Origin: Silene conica
Taxonomy: Eukaryota; Streptophyta; Magnoliopsida; Caryophyllales; Caryophyllaceae
Direction of reading: 5' to 3'
Assembly: GCA_029255685.2 (NCBI GenBank)
Contig: CM055313.2
Span: 45,030,079 to 45,094,078, forward strand
DNA: 64,000 nucleotides
The notes below the pieces were generated by a model. It was not told where the DNA came from. It ran no database searches and was given only the letters and a program-made list of their open reading frames with translations. The stretch's first letter is position 1. Every line of letters starts with the position of its first letter. Both the position numbers and the translations under genes were made by a program. Below are positions 1 to 11,100 of this stretch, piece after piece.

Positions 1-201
1 CCGGGGGGTCTCTATCCTCTCTCCGTTCCCGAACCCAATATAGTGTCGCCCGTCCTCCGGGGACCTCAAACACGCATACAAGGTAAACGGAACGAATCTT
101 AAACAAAACCGATCAACCGATCAACCGATCAAAAGATAAATCAATTTAAAGTAAATAGGGGCTCCCAGCCGGTTTGTGGCAGGCAGCCGGCTGACCGTCT
201 G
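1..201 (-). mobile_element. Left piece of gypsy-type LTR E
   Basis: Non-coding DNA that joins directly to 21293 onward if element O is removed. It contains one unit (166-200) of the CCGG-rich minisatellite that continues at 21351. The last five bases, 197-201 GTCTG, are the target-site duplication of O. I assign it to the same minus-strand LTR as 21293-22698, whose terminus at 22698 reads TGTAATATCCC on the minus strand. The other end lies left of the window. No gene is seen here. Confidence 0.5.
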
Positions 202-662
202 TGATGCGGATCTCTAGCTTAAGTTGATGTAGATGATCCTTCTTAAGAATTGATGTGCAGCGGAATTACACTCTTAAGATCAATAACGAATTTGTTAGTA
301 ACTTCAAACGAAAATAACACAATATAAACGAAAAAATGAACAAACGAATGATGAACGATGATGAACTTGATGAACGAATGATGCACGATTGATGAACAAT
401 GGACTCGTGAACAACACTTGTGAACGGTGGCTTATGGGCGACGGTTTGATGAACGATGGATGATGGTTGTCGATGGATAGATTGATGAATCTAACTCCTC
501 TCTCGCAAAAGAAGAACTTCGATGTCACCCTGCAAATCAACGTCGCAAAGTCGATCCTAAAGATTAAGCACGCAAACCTAATCTATACACTCAAGCTCAC
601 AAAGAAACTTAAATTATAACTTAAATTATTTCTAAATTGTGTCAATTGTCATGGCTGGCACA

Positions 663-674
663 CCCTATTTATAG
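663..674 (-). promoter_or_regulatory. TATA box of the O LTR
   Basis: The minus strand reads CTATAAATAGGG, a near-ideal plant TATA box. It lies inside the LTR in the transcription direction of O, and the copy in the other LTR (20682-20693) is identical. Transcription would be expected to start about 30 bp downstream on the minus strand, near 630-640. The start site is inferred. Confidence 0.7.
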
Positions 675-799
675 GTGTTAATAACAGTCCTAAAACAACC
701 CTAAATAAGAAAACTAATCTTATTAGAAGTCTAAGAGACATCCTAATTTGATTATAACAACTATTCCTAATCCTACTTAGGTTCAAATACTAATTTGAC

Positions 800-990
800 T
801 AGGATTAAGACTCCTACTCCTAACACAACTATGAATCCTATTACAAATAGGATTCCTTATCCTACTAGAATTATGAATCCTACAACAATTAGGATTCCTA
901 GTTCCACTAGAATTGTGAAACCTACTTCTACTAGGACTCCTACTAAACTTAGGATTGTGAATCCTATTACAATTAGGACTCCTATTTAAC
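800..990. repeat. 42-bp periodic tract of TAGGATT/AATCCT words
   Basis: TAGRAYT-type words start at 848, 866, 890, 908, 932, 950 and 974, so intervals alternate 18 and 24 bp and give a 42-bp unit. AATCCT, the inverse word, lies between them. The matching tract in the right LTR is about 20819-21009. Because 42 is divisible by three it reads as a repetitive peptide, but there is no sign of coding use. Confidence 0.75.
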
Positions 991-1273
991 TTAGGATTTC
1001 CTACTTAGATTAGGAAACTCAAAACTAATTCTACTAAGACTAGGATACATATAATCTTATTCTCTTTTATTCTAACATAAACAAAATAAACTAACTACGA
1101 AACCCTAGATTTGGCCGAGTGACCTTACTCACACGTCCAAGGCTTCCTTTTGGCTCCTCTTGAACTCGTCCCATGCTATCCTTAAGAGCCTAACTGATCC
1201 CATTCCAAGCCCATTATAGTTATGCTCCGTTTTAGGACTAAGGAACAAATTGTAGGAGGATGCTCCTGCATCA

Positions 1274-1629
1274 TACTCTCCTTCTTTTTGAAAAGTTGAC
1301 CTCAATCTTTTTGTTGTGCTGCTCTTGACCGAACCATTACCACTCTACCATTGCACTTGACGAATCAATCTTGGTTCCATAGGCTTAGGCGTAGTAGAAT
1401 GAACATGAACCCCTTGCACCTTACTCCAGCCTGGTTCATACTCGATTTCTTTCATATCTCTTGCTCTATTCTAAGTTCTTTGCATCAACAACCTGTGAAT
1501 CATTGGTTTTATAGCAACTGTACTCATAATAGAATTTGATGTATTAACACCACTCCTAAAGCTTATAGAAGTTCCACTCATCATTGAATTAGGGTTCCAA
1601 GCTCGCATCCCTTCATCAATCTCCTCTTC
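1274..1629 (-). other. 3' end of O internal region with polypurine tract
   Basis: On the minus strand, the bases just before the 3' LTR are AAAAAGAAGGAGAGTA, a purine run fit to prime plus-strand DNA synthesis. The rest is O internal sequence with no recognised domain. Bases 1630-1634 (GTGCA) are the target-site copy made by the nested Athila element. Confidence 0.75.
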
Positions 1630-1634
1630 GTGCA

Positions 1635-2933
1635 TGACACCCGTCGTTGAGGGGTGCCAAAGATAGGATTTATAAAACCTCAGCTTAAACTTAGATAGGA
1701 TAAGTCAAGGGTCGAACCACAGAGAGACAGGGTAAATTATGTTTGTGAATTTAAAGTCTATTACAAGTAACCAAAAAGGGGGGTTTGATTTGTGATTTAA
1801 ACTAATAACTAAAAGGACAAAATAAACAAGAGAAATAAAATAAGGTAAAAGGAGATTAGGAACTTTGGTTCCCCATGGTCAAAACAAGTCAATGAAAGGT
1901 AAAATAATCAAATAACACAATCCCAAGGAACAAAGAATAAACCTTTAGGTCAATATTCTACCCAATCCTTACGGTCTTAGGGTTCCTAGAAAAGCACTAA
2001 ACTTTCGTTCAAGGGCAATCCCAAAGTTGTTGTTAAACTAATCCTAATAATCTTTCAATCCTAAGGATCAGTTCACTAACAACAATGGGGGATTCGTGAT
2101 TCAATCATTAAACTATCAAAATCGAGTCTTTACCATGGTTCCCCTAATTCCTAATCATAAGAATTAGCTATGCATAATCTTAATCATAAAATTAACAATA
2201 ACAAGAATTAAGAACATCAAAGGAACCAACATAAATAAAGATGATGATAAAAGAGAAAACATGAATTAAAGAACAACAATGAGATGAACAACAAGATTAA
2301 TTAAAGGAAAGATTAATTGTAGCAACTTACAACTTAATCGGAAAATCTAAGAACAAAGATGAAAGCTTGGTACCAAAAATATAACTATGGAGTTCTTCTA
2401 GCATAAAGTGCTTGACAAAATAACATATTTTTTTATTCTAATAAAAAGCTTGACCTAATTGAAGAGTTTAGGTCTCCTTAAATAAGATTAATTACAAGAT
2501 TAGGAAAGTCGAAAAACACGAAACAAAAAGATCCTCGGGTCAGCTTCTGGTCGGTCGACCTGCGATGCGGGTCGGTCGACCGCTTTGAGCATTACTGGGC
2601 TTTTATGCGAATTTGCTTAGGTCAGGGATTTGGGCTTTGGTCGGTCGACCTGCGATGCGGGTCGGTCGACCGCTTCTTGTCCATTGTAGCTTTAATCAGG
2701 CCCAATAACAACACTCGGACATGCAATCCGGATCCTTGCTCCGTATTAGTACTCAAAACAGCTTCCGAAAGGCAAATAAGGTTCAGTTTTGCCCACTTTC
2801 GCGTATTCCTACATATAAAACATAGAAATGCCAAAGTAAACCGTTTCGGGAGAAAAAGCAACTAAAAGTCATGAAAACGTAAGAAAATACGTGCCAAAAG
2901 AATAAATAAAATGCATAAAATAGGCACGTATCA
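1635..2933 (-). repeat. 3' LTR of the Athila element
   Basis: Aligns end to end with 12579-13876. It carries two pairs of the 21-bp-phased palindromic dodecamer (starts 2549/2570 and 2639/2660). The pairs sit in similar surroundings about 90 bp apart, so one may be a duplication of the other. Short open frames at 2605-2865 and 2622-2861 also occur in the other LTR and have no recognisable product. Confidence 0.95.
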
Positions 2934-4672
2934 AACTCCCCAAACCAAACCTTGCTTGTCCTCAAGCAAGCACTAAGACTCAAAAGAAAAGAAAGACTTC
3001 TAATGGAACGGATTTCATACTTTTTACAACCAAACACAACACTATGCGCAACCAAATTAATGCAACCTTCAAATATAAACAAGCATAATGTCAAGAGCAA
3101 AACGAATTGGTCATGTTGGAATAACATGCTTAAATTTCAACCTTGCAAGACTCATTCTAATTGGACTCTCGCGGTACGCTCGAGACACTCATGAAAGCAA
3201 AGGGTCAAATGTATATATGTAAGATAAGAAGATAAATAAAAGTGAAGATCGACTCTCACCTATCTGCGACCCGTAAGAACATGCCTGCAATCTAACATGA
3301 ATAGAATCTCTACAACCGTACATATGCATTCCCACACTAAATAACCATGACACATGCCGAGGGAAATTTAGAATTGTGAGGCTCAAGGTAAGAAGGGGTT
3401 AAAATAAGTTATGGGAAGAGGGGTTAAACCGAGCTAACAACCGTCTATCTATACTATAAGATCACTTCCTTTTATTTTTTTCATACATGCCAAGGCTCAA
3501 AGTTTTTGAGCAAAAAAATCACAATTCCTCCAAATTTTTTTTTTTTTTTCTCTTTTCTCTTTTTTTTTTTTCAGAAAAACGACCTGTTCAATGGTCCTGG
3601 TCGACCGACCAGGGATGCAGGTCGACCGACCAGCCTTGAAAACAGGCTGATTCCAATTATTATTTTTCTCGTATCTTTTTTTTTTTCATTATTTTTTTCG
3701 AATCCTTTCTTTTCTTTTTCTCCTTCTACCATTCTCACAAAATCTATATTTAACAAAAGGTAAAAACCAAAGGATGGCCAAAACAGACCCATCACTACAT
3801 TACTAGCTCGGCTAGGGTAGGCAAATTTTTTAGGATGTAGCAATTGGGTAAAAAGATTCAATTTGGCTATGTGAGGATTATGGGAATAATGAGAAAGGGG
3901 GACCTCTACCACATGTGTCATCAAACCACAAATCCGAATGCATACAGGTATTAAGTAGACAAAATTCATGTTTATGCATATTGATGTGACATGCCTCAAC
4001 AGGAGAAACTACTCACAAACCTACATGAAATCGGTCATAGATGTCACCGATTTATTAAGCTCTACTCCTTAGAATATGATGTAGCTTGCCAAGAAGAGAG
4101 TCAAGTTTAATAATTTAGCATGAAATCAACAAAAACTAGTAGATAATGCAAAAGACTAGCTTGAAAATTTTTGAAAATTGCAAGGCAAGGCAATATGTGA
4201 TATGTGAGGCATAAATTGTATTCGTCCGTTCCGACTCGACCTAAAAACTTAAGACAGAGAAGAACGCGCGACAGGGAAGAACACGCGGCAAGAGAGGATG
4301 AAAACAAGAAAAAGACCTAAAGGAATGAAAAACAAAAGACACAAAGACAATTGCATACTCACAAAGGAGTATGCAAACACCCTCCCCAAACCAAAACGTA
4401 CAATGCCCCCATTGTGCTCATCAGCATATAACCACAGCAAAGGGATGGGGGTAGGCGGAAAAGAAGCAAACAAAGAAAGGAAAAGGAAAAAGACTAGAAA
4501 CTACAAAAAGATTCTAAGGAGGAAGGAGGGGAAAACTGGAAATCTAGAGGGAAAAATTGGAAATCTAAGGGAGTAAAACACTTACAAAAGAAATGGGGAC
4601 CTCCCCAAACCGAACCAAAGAAAGGGGACCTCCCCAAACCGAACCCCAAAGAGGGTAAGGTTAAGCATGTCC
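2934..4672 (-). other. 3' non-coding region of the Athila element, with polypurine tract
   Basis: Reading the minus strand toward the 3' LTR, the last bases are a purine-rich run containing TTTGGGGAGT, the likely plus-strand primer. The region has long polypyrimidine runs on the plus strand (about 3532-3572 and 3660-3730), one 21-bp-phased pair (3599/3620), and a G/A-rich block near 4440-4570. The same region, diverged, forms the arms of the inverted repeat at 46908-53745. Open frames here have no similarity I recognise and I treat them as chance. Confidence 0.7.
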
Positions 4673-6103
4673 CTAGGATTCTGAGTCGAAGTCCGGCTCA
4701 GAGTCCTCTCCTCCTTTTTCCTCCTCCTCCTCCTCTTCAGACCCTATGCCTGTTCCAGAGACAGAGCCTGAAGCTTCACCGTGGACACGACCGCCTGCGA
4801 GGGGTGTGTACCAGGTGGGGTGAGTCCATGGGCCGGTAGGGAGCCTACCCTGAGTGGCATACTCCCTGTAAACCGGATATTGGCAAAGACTATCGTTCAG
4901 CTGTTTTTGGCTGAACTGCCTGCAAAGGTTCGCCATCATTTGTGGCATAGATCTGTCATCAATAAAAGGAGGAACATAAATATTAGGGGGAGCAGTAAAA
5001 TCAGATGGGTACCCCGTCCCAGATGTGGTATGGTGGCTACTGGGAGAAGGGACCCAATGGCCTCTAGAGGTGCCTCCTCTAAGGGGAAGGCGGTAAGACG
5101 GGAGTAGTGGTCTGGGCTCCCCTATAACAGTAAAAAGGGGAAGCATAGGGGGAGCCATTGTGATGGGGATGCGATCACTGAGGTAGGTGTCTACCTTCCA
5201 ATAATCTCTCCTGTCCACCCAATGCACGGACCTGACATAAGCCATGTCCATGAACCGGGAGGTAGTGTCAATCGCATCCTCAAAGCGAGGGAACTGGGGG
5301 ACAAGGGAGTGGGCTAATCTAGTGACTACCCCACCACAGACAATAGTAGACAAAGAAGTTCCCTCACCCACCAACATGAAATGAGAGGCGACCAAAAATG
5401 CAGTGTTATAAAACTGCTGACCCGTACGTCTGATGTTAAGATAACCAGACAAAATGGAGAGCTCAATGTTGTTAACATTTTGAGACTCTTTTCGGCCGAA
5501 AACAGTGTTGGCCAACAGACGCAAATAATAACGGGGGGTAGGAAGGTGGATGGTACTGTTTTTCTTCTTCACATCGTTGGAATCAGAAATACAGGACCAC
5601 AAATCGGTATACGACCCCGTGGGGTCATCAGTAAGACCCGTAGAAGATAAACCTAGATACTGAGCAAATTGGCTTAAAGTCAAAGAAAAAGTTTCATTGA
5701 ACAGACGAAAAGAAATGCAAATGTTGTCATAGCCAGGATGAAATGCTCTAAAATCAAAAGTAAAGGAAGAGAAGAACTCAAAAGTGAGAAGGGGATGGGT
5801 GAACTCATCCATAGTGACAAGTCCTGCAAAACCAGTCCCGTTGAGCAAAGATACCACCTCGTCATGACATCCCAGGGCTTGCAAGGCTGGAACAGAAAGG
5901 AAACGGGTTGCCACTACCAAGCAATAAGCGGTGAGATGGAGGAACCGAGCTTTCTGGGCCGAAGTGCTGAAAATGATTTGCGGATAGTTGGGTAGGCTAT
6001 CCGTGTCTTGCACCACCAAACCTCTCGACCTAGGGACACGTCCTCTGGAGGTGCTTGTACCCGAAGTGCGGGCACGCTTCCCACCTTGATCACGGCTAGA
6101 CAT
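4673..6103 (-). CDS. ATHILA ORF-1 family protein (476 aa)
   Basis: An intact frame starting at ATG 6103, downstream of integrase in the same element. The sequence has the character of the ATHILA ORF-1 family of plant retrotransposons: a short basic N-terminus (KRARTSGTSTSRGR), then a globular region with FSLTLSQFAQYLGLSSTG and PRYYLRLLANTVFGR, and an acidic tail of Glu and Asp runs. I see no membrane segment, so an envelope-like role is not supported by the sequence. Its function is unknown. It lies at the position of the third ORF in Athila elements, separated from pol by a 1.15-kb repeat-rich spacer, so it is probably made from a subgenomic or spliced RNA. Family assignment is from memory of the family, without a search. 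Confidence 0.8.
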   Translation of the reverse strand: MSSRDQGGKRARTSGTSTSRGRVPRSRGLVVQDTDSLPNYPQIIFSTSAQKARFLHLTAYCLVVATRFLSVPALQALGCHDEVVSLLNGTGFAGLVTMDEFTHPLLTFEFFSSFTFDFRAFHPGYDNICISFRLFNETFSLTLSQFAQYLGLSSTGLTDDPTGSYTDLWSCISDSNDVKKKNSTIHLPTPRYYLRLLANTVFGRKESQNVNNIELSILSGYLNIRRTGQQFYNTAFLVASHFMLVGEGTSLSTIVCGGVVTRLAHSLVPQFPRFEDAIDTTSRFMDMAYVRSVHWVDRRDYWKVDTYLSDRIPITMAPPMLPLFTVIGEPRPLLPSYRLPLRGGTSRGHWVPSPSSHHTTSGTGYPSDFTAPPNIYVPPFIDDRSMPQMMANLCRQFSQKQLNDSLCQYPVYREYATQGRLPTGPWTHPTWYTPLAGGRVHGEASGSVSGTGIGSEEEEEEEKGGEDSEPDFDSES

Positions 6104-7256
6104 AGCGAATCTGAAAAGTTCAATGAAAGTTTAAGTCTTATGTGAATATGAAAACATTGCTTTAACATATTTAAGCACGAAAATTTGCAGAAACAGAAAC
6201 TTACGAAACAGCACTGGTCGGCCGACTTCACAGATAAGTCGGTCGACCATAATTGCGAGTTGCACAATCGGTCGGTCGACCGTATAACTAGGTCGGTCGA
6301 CCGTATAACTAGGTCGGTCGACCAGTTAGCGAAGAAAAAACAGAAACCGCAAAAATTAAACTCAGGAAAAATACGGTTCTGGTCGGCCGACCTCATTTTC
6401 GGGTCGGTCGACCGACTATCGTCAGAAAAATGCAGATCTGTAAATTAGAAACCCAGAAATTTCAAAGTTGTGGTCGGCCGACCTCATTTTCGGGTCGGTC
6501 GACCGACTAACGTTGGATTTTCGTGGCTGAAAACGCGCGAAAAAGGGCATAAAAATTAAAAGAGGAGTTAAGCTAACCCTAATCAGCACGAAATCACCCA
6601 AAAGTTACAGATCTAAGCATATAAAATCAAAAGGAAGAAGAAAACTAAGATAAAAACACACAAACAAGCATGGAAACGGAATTAAGAGCAAAATAAACTT
6701 AAAAAGACAAATTAATACTACCTAAAACGGAATAAGGATGACAAAAACGAAAAAGAAAGAAAGAAAAACTAAGAAAATCATACCTTGAATGAGGAAATTG
6801 AAAGAAAGCAAGTAAATTGGTGAAGGATGAGGAAGGTGGGTGTTATTTTAGGGTTTTAAGAGAGAAAGGGGATGCAGGGAAAGTGAGGAAATGAAGCAAG
6901 TATTGTGTTTTCAAAAACACAAAAGACCCGTGACCCTTGACTCAAAAGAAAAAAAAACCGGAAAAAAACACGCGGTCGGTCGACCGAAGTCCTTTTACCT
7001 GCTCTGCAATTTTTACTTAATCTGTCAGGAAAAGTAATTAAAGCTGCCAGTTGGTCGGTCGACCTAGTAAATCGGTCGATCGACCGCTTGTACTGACGGA
7101 TTCCTTTTATTTTACTTTTTTTGCAGAGATTTCAAATTTTCATCAAGGATAAAATGAAAATAAAAACGCAAACTAAAAAAAAACAGCACGGGTTGCCTCC
7201 CGTGTAGCGCTGGTTTAAGAGGTCCCGCACGACCTTTTTGCCTGTTGTGAAGCATC
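6104..7256. repeat. Spacer between pol and ORF-1 rich in palindromic dodecamers
   Basis: Contains the densest cluster of the palindromic motif in the window. Starts are 6216/6237, 6270/6291/6312, 6381/6402, 6472/6493 and 7053/7074, all with exactly 21 bp between neighbours, plus a lone copy at 6974. Some copies have GGCCGAC in place of GGTCGAC. The flanks are A-rich and non-coding. The spacer may include the leader or intron of the ORF-1 transcript, which is a guess from position. Confidence 0.9.
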
Positions 7257-8141
7257 CTAAAAAGGGTCAAAGTAAGAAACTTCGACCTTTCCGATAAACT
7301 CATTTTCTCCTCGGAAGTGCTTCACATATTGGCCATGGACTTTGAACCTCTCACCAGATGAGGTTTCTAATTCGATTGACCCGAATTTTGAGACAGCTGT
7401 GATGGTGTAGGGTCCGCTCCACCTGGATTTCAGCTTACCAGGAAAAAGACGAATACGAGCATTAAAAAGCAACACCCTATCACCTACCTGAAAATCACGT
7501 TTAATGATTCTTTTGTCATGCCAGCGCTTTGTTTTCTCCTTATAAATCCTGGCATTGTCATAGGCTAACAACCTGAATTCTTCTAACTCATTGAGCTGCA
7601 TCAAACGTTTCTCACGGGAAAGAGTAGGGTCTAAATTAAGGTTACATATAGCCCACCAAGACTTACGTTCTAACTCTACTGGTAAATGACAAGTCTTACC
7701 ATAAATCAATCGGAATGGTGACATTCCTATTGGGGTTTTGAACGCGGTTCTATAGGCCCATAAAACATCATCCAGTTTTAGGCTCCAATCTTTCCTAGAC
7801 TTAGAAACTACCTTGGCTAGGGTCTCCTTGAGTTCCCTATTAGAGATCTCAACTTGACCACTAGTCTGAGGGTGATAAGCTAAACCCCTACGGTGTTAGA
7901 CACCGAATTTATTTAACAAGTCACCTAAGCGTTTCTCCTTAAAATGCATACCTCCATCACTTATGACAACCCTAGGGACACCAAAACGAGGAAATATGAT
8001 TTTTTTAAACATCTTTATAACAGCTTTTGCACCACAATGGGGAGTAGCAATAGCTTCTACCCACTTAGACACATAATCAACAGCCACAAGAATATACCTG
8101 TTACCTTGACTACTAGGAAAAGGTCCTTGATAATCAATTCC
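7257..8141 (-). pseudogene. Distal integrase of Athila gag-pol, cut off by two nonsense codons
   Basis: This continues the gag-pol frame of 8142-12404 without any frameshift, after a TAG at 8142-8144. A second in-frame stop, TAA, lies at 7896-7898, and the natural end is the stop at 7257. The piece carries the integrase core: an aspartate in GIDYQGPFP, an aspartate in [10 protein letters not shown], and the glutamate in [12 protein letters not shown]-terminal part follows with [20 protein letters not shown] and WSGPYTI. The TAG is a G-to-A type change at an expected Trp codon (context FDV-stop-GID), consistent with cytosine deamination on the other strand. With both stops the element cannot make complete integrase. 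Confidence 0.9.
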
Positions 8142-11100
8142 CTAGACATCAAAAATCTCTACCTCCAAAATACCAACCTGTGGCATCTCATGTCTTTTTG
8201 AGACATTCCCAGTCCTTTGACAGGCATCACAGTTACCTACAAAATTTCTACAGTCAGCATGTAAAGTAGGCCAATAAAAACCAGACTGCAATACCTTGGC
8301 CACGGTCCTAGATGGACCGTGGTGACCACCATATGCAGAAGAGTGACATGCTTTCAGAATGTCCTTCACCTCCCATTGGGGGACGCATCTCCGGATGAGT
8401 CCATCTCCGCATTCTTTAAAAACATAAGGGCCATCCCAAAAATACAGTTTTGCATCAAACATAAATCTCTTCTTTTGTTGCCATGACAACTCAGGGGGGA
8501 TTTTACCCGTAACAGCAAAATTAGCAAAATCAGCATACCAAGGAGGGGGATAAGAACCTGAACTATTAATGATAAATAAACTCTCATCAGGAAATGAATC
8601 ATCAATAGGTAAAGAATCTTCCCCATCAGTCAACTGTAGGCGAGATAGGTGGTCAGCTACCACGTTTTCCGCGCCTTTCTTGTCCCTAATCTCAATGTCG
8701 AACTCTTGTAGAAGGAGTATCCACCTTAAAAGCCTTGGCTTTGAATCCTTCTTCTGAAAAAGGCCTTTTAAAGCTGCATGGTCAGTGTAAACAATTACCT
8801 TATTACCTACTAAATATGACCTGAATTTTTCTAAGGCAAATATGACAGCTAGCATCTCCTTCTCGGTAGTGAAATAGTTGACTTGAGTCTCATCTAGGGT
8901 GCGGCTCGCATAATATATAACATTAAGAGCCTTGTCCTTCCTTTGACCTAGCACAACACCTACAGCGTAGTCACTAGCATCGCACATGATCTCAAATGGG
9001 AGATCCCAATCTGGTGGCTGGATGATTGGTGCTGAGATCAAAGCTTCCTTCAACCTGTTAAAAGCTGAGAGGCACTCGTCAGTAAAATCAAAGATGGCAT
9101 CCTTAAGAAGCAATTGTGTGAGTGGTTTAGCAATTTTGGAGAAGTCCTTAATGAAACGCCTGTAGAAACCTGCGTGTCCTAAGAAACTTCTCACCCCTTT
9201 GACATTAACAGGAGGGGGTAATTGCTCAATCACCTGCACCTTTGCTTTATCTACATGTATACCTTTGTCAGAAATTAGATGCCCTAACACTACCCCTTCA
9301 GTAACCATAAAATGACACCTTTCCCAGTTTAAGACAAGATTTACATCAATACATCGCTGCAAGACTTTATCAAGATTAGCTAAGCATTGATCAAAAGCAT
9401 TACCATAAACAGAGAAGTCATCCATAAATACCTCCATGATGGTTTCTATAAAGTCAGAGAAGATACCCATCATACACCTTTGAAAGGTAGCTGGAGCATT
9501 GCATAACCCAAAAGGCATCCTGCGATAAGCAAAAACACCCTGTGGACAAGTAAAAGTAGTCTTACTCTGATCATCAGGATGGATGGGAATCTGGAAAAAA
9601 CCTGAATAACCATCTAGAAAACAGAAGAATTTATTAGAAGCCAGTCTTTCAGTCATTTGGTCAACAAAAGGAAGGGGGAAATGGTCTTTCTTGGTGGCGG
9701 CATTTAACTGTCTATAATCAATGCACATCCGCCACCCAGTTACAACTCTAGTTGGTATTAACTCATTTTTATCATTTTTGACTACTGTGGTTCCTCCTTT
9801 CTTAGGAACCACCTGAACTGGGCTAACCCACTTAGAGTTGCCAACTGGATAGATAATACCTGCATCAAGAAGCTTCATTACCTCAGCCATAACCACATCC
9901 TGCATCTTAGGATTCAATTTACGCTGTCCTTGTCTATAAGGCTTATGCCCTTCCTCTAACTCTATTCTATGCATGCAAACATCAGGGCTTATGCCCTTAA
10001 TATCATCCAAAGAATAACCTAGAGCTTTTCTATTCTTTTTAAGAACGGTCATTAAGGCAGAAAATTGGTCAGGAGTAAGTTTAGAGCTAACAATTGCAGG
10101 GTACTGTTCAGTATCATCTAGGAAAACATACTTAAGATTAGGAGGAAGTGGCTTACGCTCTGGTGCTTTTACCTCAACTGCCTGAACAGAATTAGTATCA
10201 ATAGAATAGCACATGTTTACCAGACTTGCATTAGCTAGGCTTATGAGCTTCTCATTTTCTTCTTCAGTGAGCTCATATTCCTCTTCCTCTTCTTCTATCA
10301 AATCCATCTCTTCAGCATCTTCAGCTGGATCACCTGCACACTTATCCAAAACTGTCAGATCATCTAAGGGATCCTTGGTCAAGGATTCCCTCCAATTAAG
10401 GATAACATTCCTGTCTATAATATCGATGGAACAACAAGTATCATCAGTAGGAATAGTTGCCTTATGGGCAAGACTAAACTCGATAGTGTCATCCCCAATC
10501 TCTAAAGTAATGGTCCCGCGTTTGACATCTATCACAGCCCCAGCTGTGTGTAAAAATGGTCTACCTAGAATAATAGGTATTTGACTATCCTCAGCAATGT
10601 CTAAAACAACGAAATCTACAGGAATAAAGAATTTTCCCACTCTTACTGGGACATCCTCCAAGACCCCTAATGGTCTTTGGGTTGATCTATCCGCCATCTG
10701 TAGGGTAATATTGGTGACTTTAAGTCTACCTAAACCAAGTCTTTCACATACAGAATAGGGTATAACACTGACACTAGCCCCTCGATCACAAAGGGCTTTC
10801 CCTATAACATGATTACCTATGGTACAAGGGATGGAAAAACTACCTGGGTCTTTTAACTTGGGTGCTATATTATTTTGTGAAAGAACATAACATTCTTCCA
10901 CAAAAGCAACAGCACCGTCGTCCTGAAAATTCCTCTTACGACTCAAAATATCTTTCATGAATTTAGCATAAGAAGGTACCTGGGTAATTAAATCAGTGAA
11001 AGGGATGGTTACCTCAAGATTCTTCACCATCTCTAAAAACTTGCCATATTTCCGATCCTCTTTTGAATTTTTCAGTCTTTCGGGATAAGAAACGGTGGCA

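Larger units (their letters stand above)
202..1273 (-). repeat. 3' LTR of O
   Basis: Runs from TGATGCGG to CTGCATCA and aligns along its whole length with 20221-21292, with scattered substitutions. It has a TATA-like box on the minus strand (663-674), a 42-bp periodic tract (about 800-990) and a run of degenerate GATGAACGA-like words (330-480). Short open frames here (for example 304-540 and 795-989) are by-products of these repeats. Confidence 0.95.

Noticed and set aside
795..989. Small repetitive ORF in the O LTR
   Set aside because: It is produced by a 42-bp repeat that is a multiple of three; no start context, domain or conserved frame.
1699..1725. GGGTCGAACC word in Athila LTRs resembling a tRNA B box
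   Set aside because: No A box at a suitable distance and no cloverleaf; it is a conserved LTR segment.
2605..2865. ORF present in both Athila LTRs (also 13548-13808)
   Set aside because: Duplicated only because LTRs are duplicated; overlaps the palindrome pair and has no recognisable product.
3571..3999. 142-codon minus-strand ORF next to the Athila 3' LTR
   Set aside because: Low-complexity Phe/Lys-rich translation of polypyrimidine runs in a non-coding region; not kept in the related arms at 51391-53745.
4673..6103. Reading ATHILA ORF-1 as a viral envelope
   Set aside because: No signal peptide, transmembrane segment or fusion-like region is visible; position alone does not justify an envelope call.
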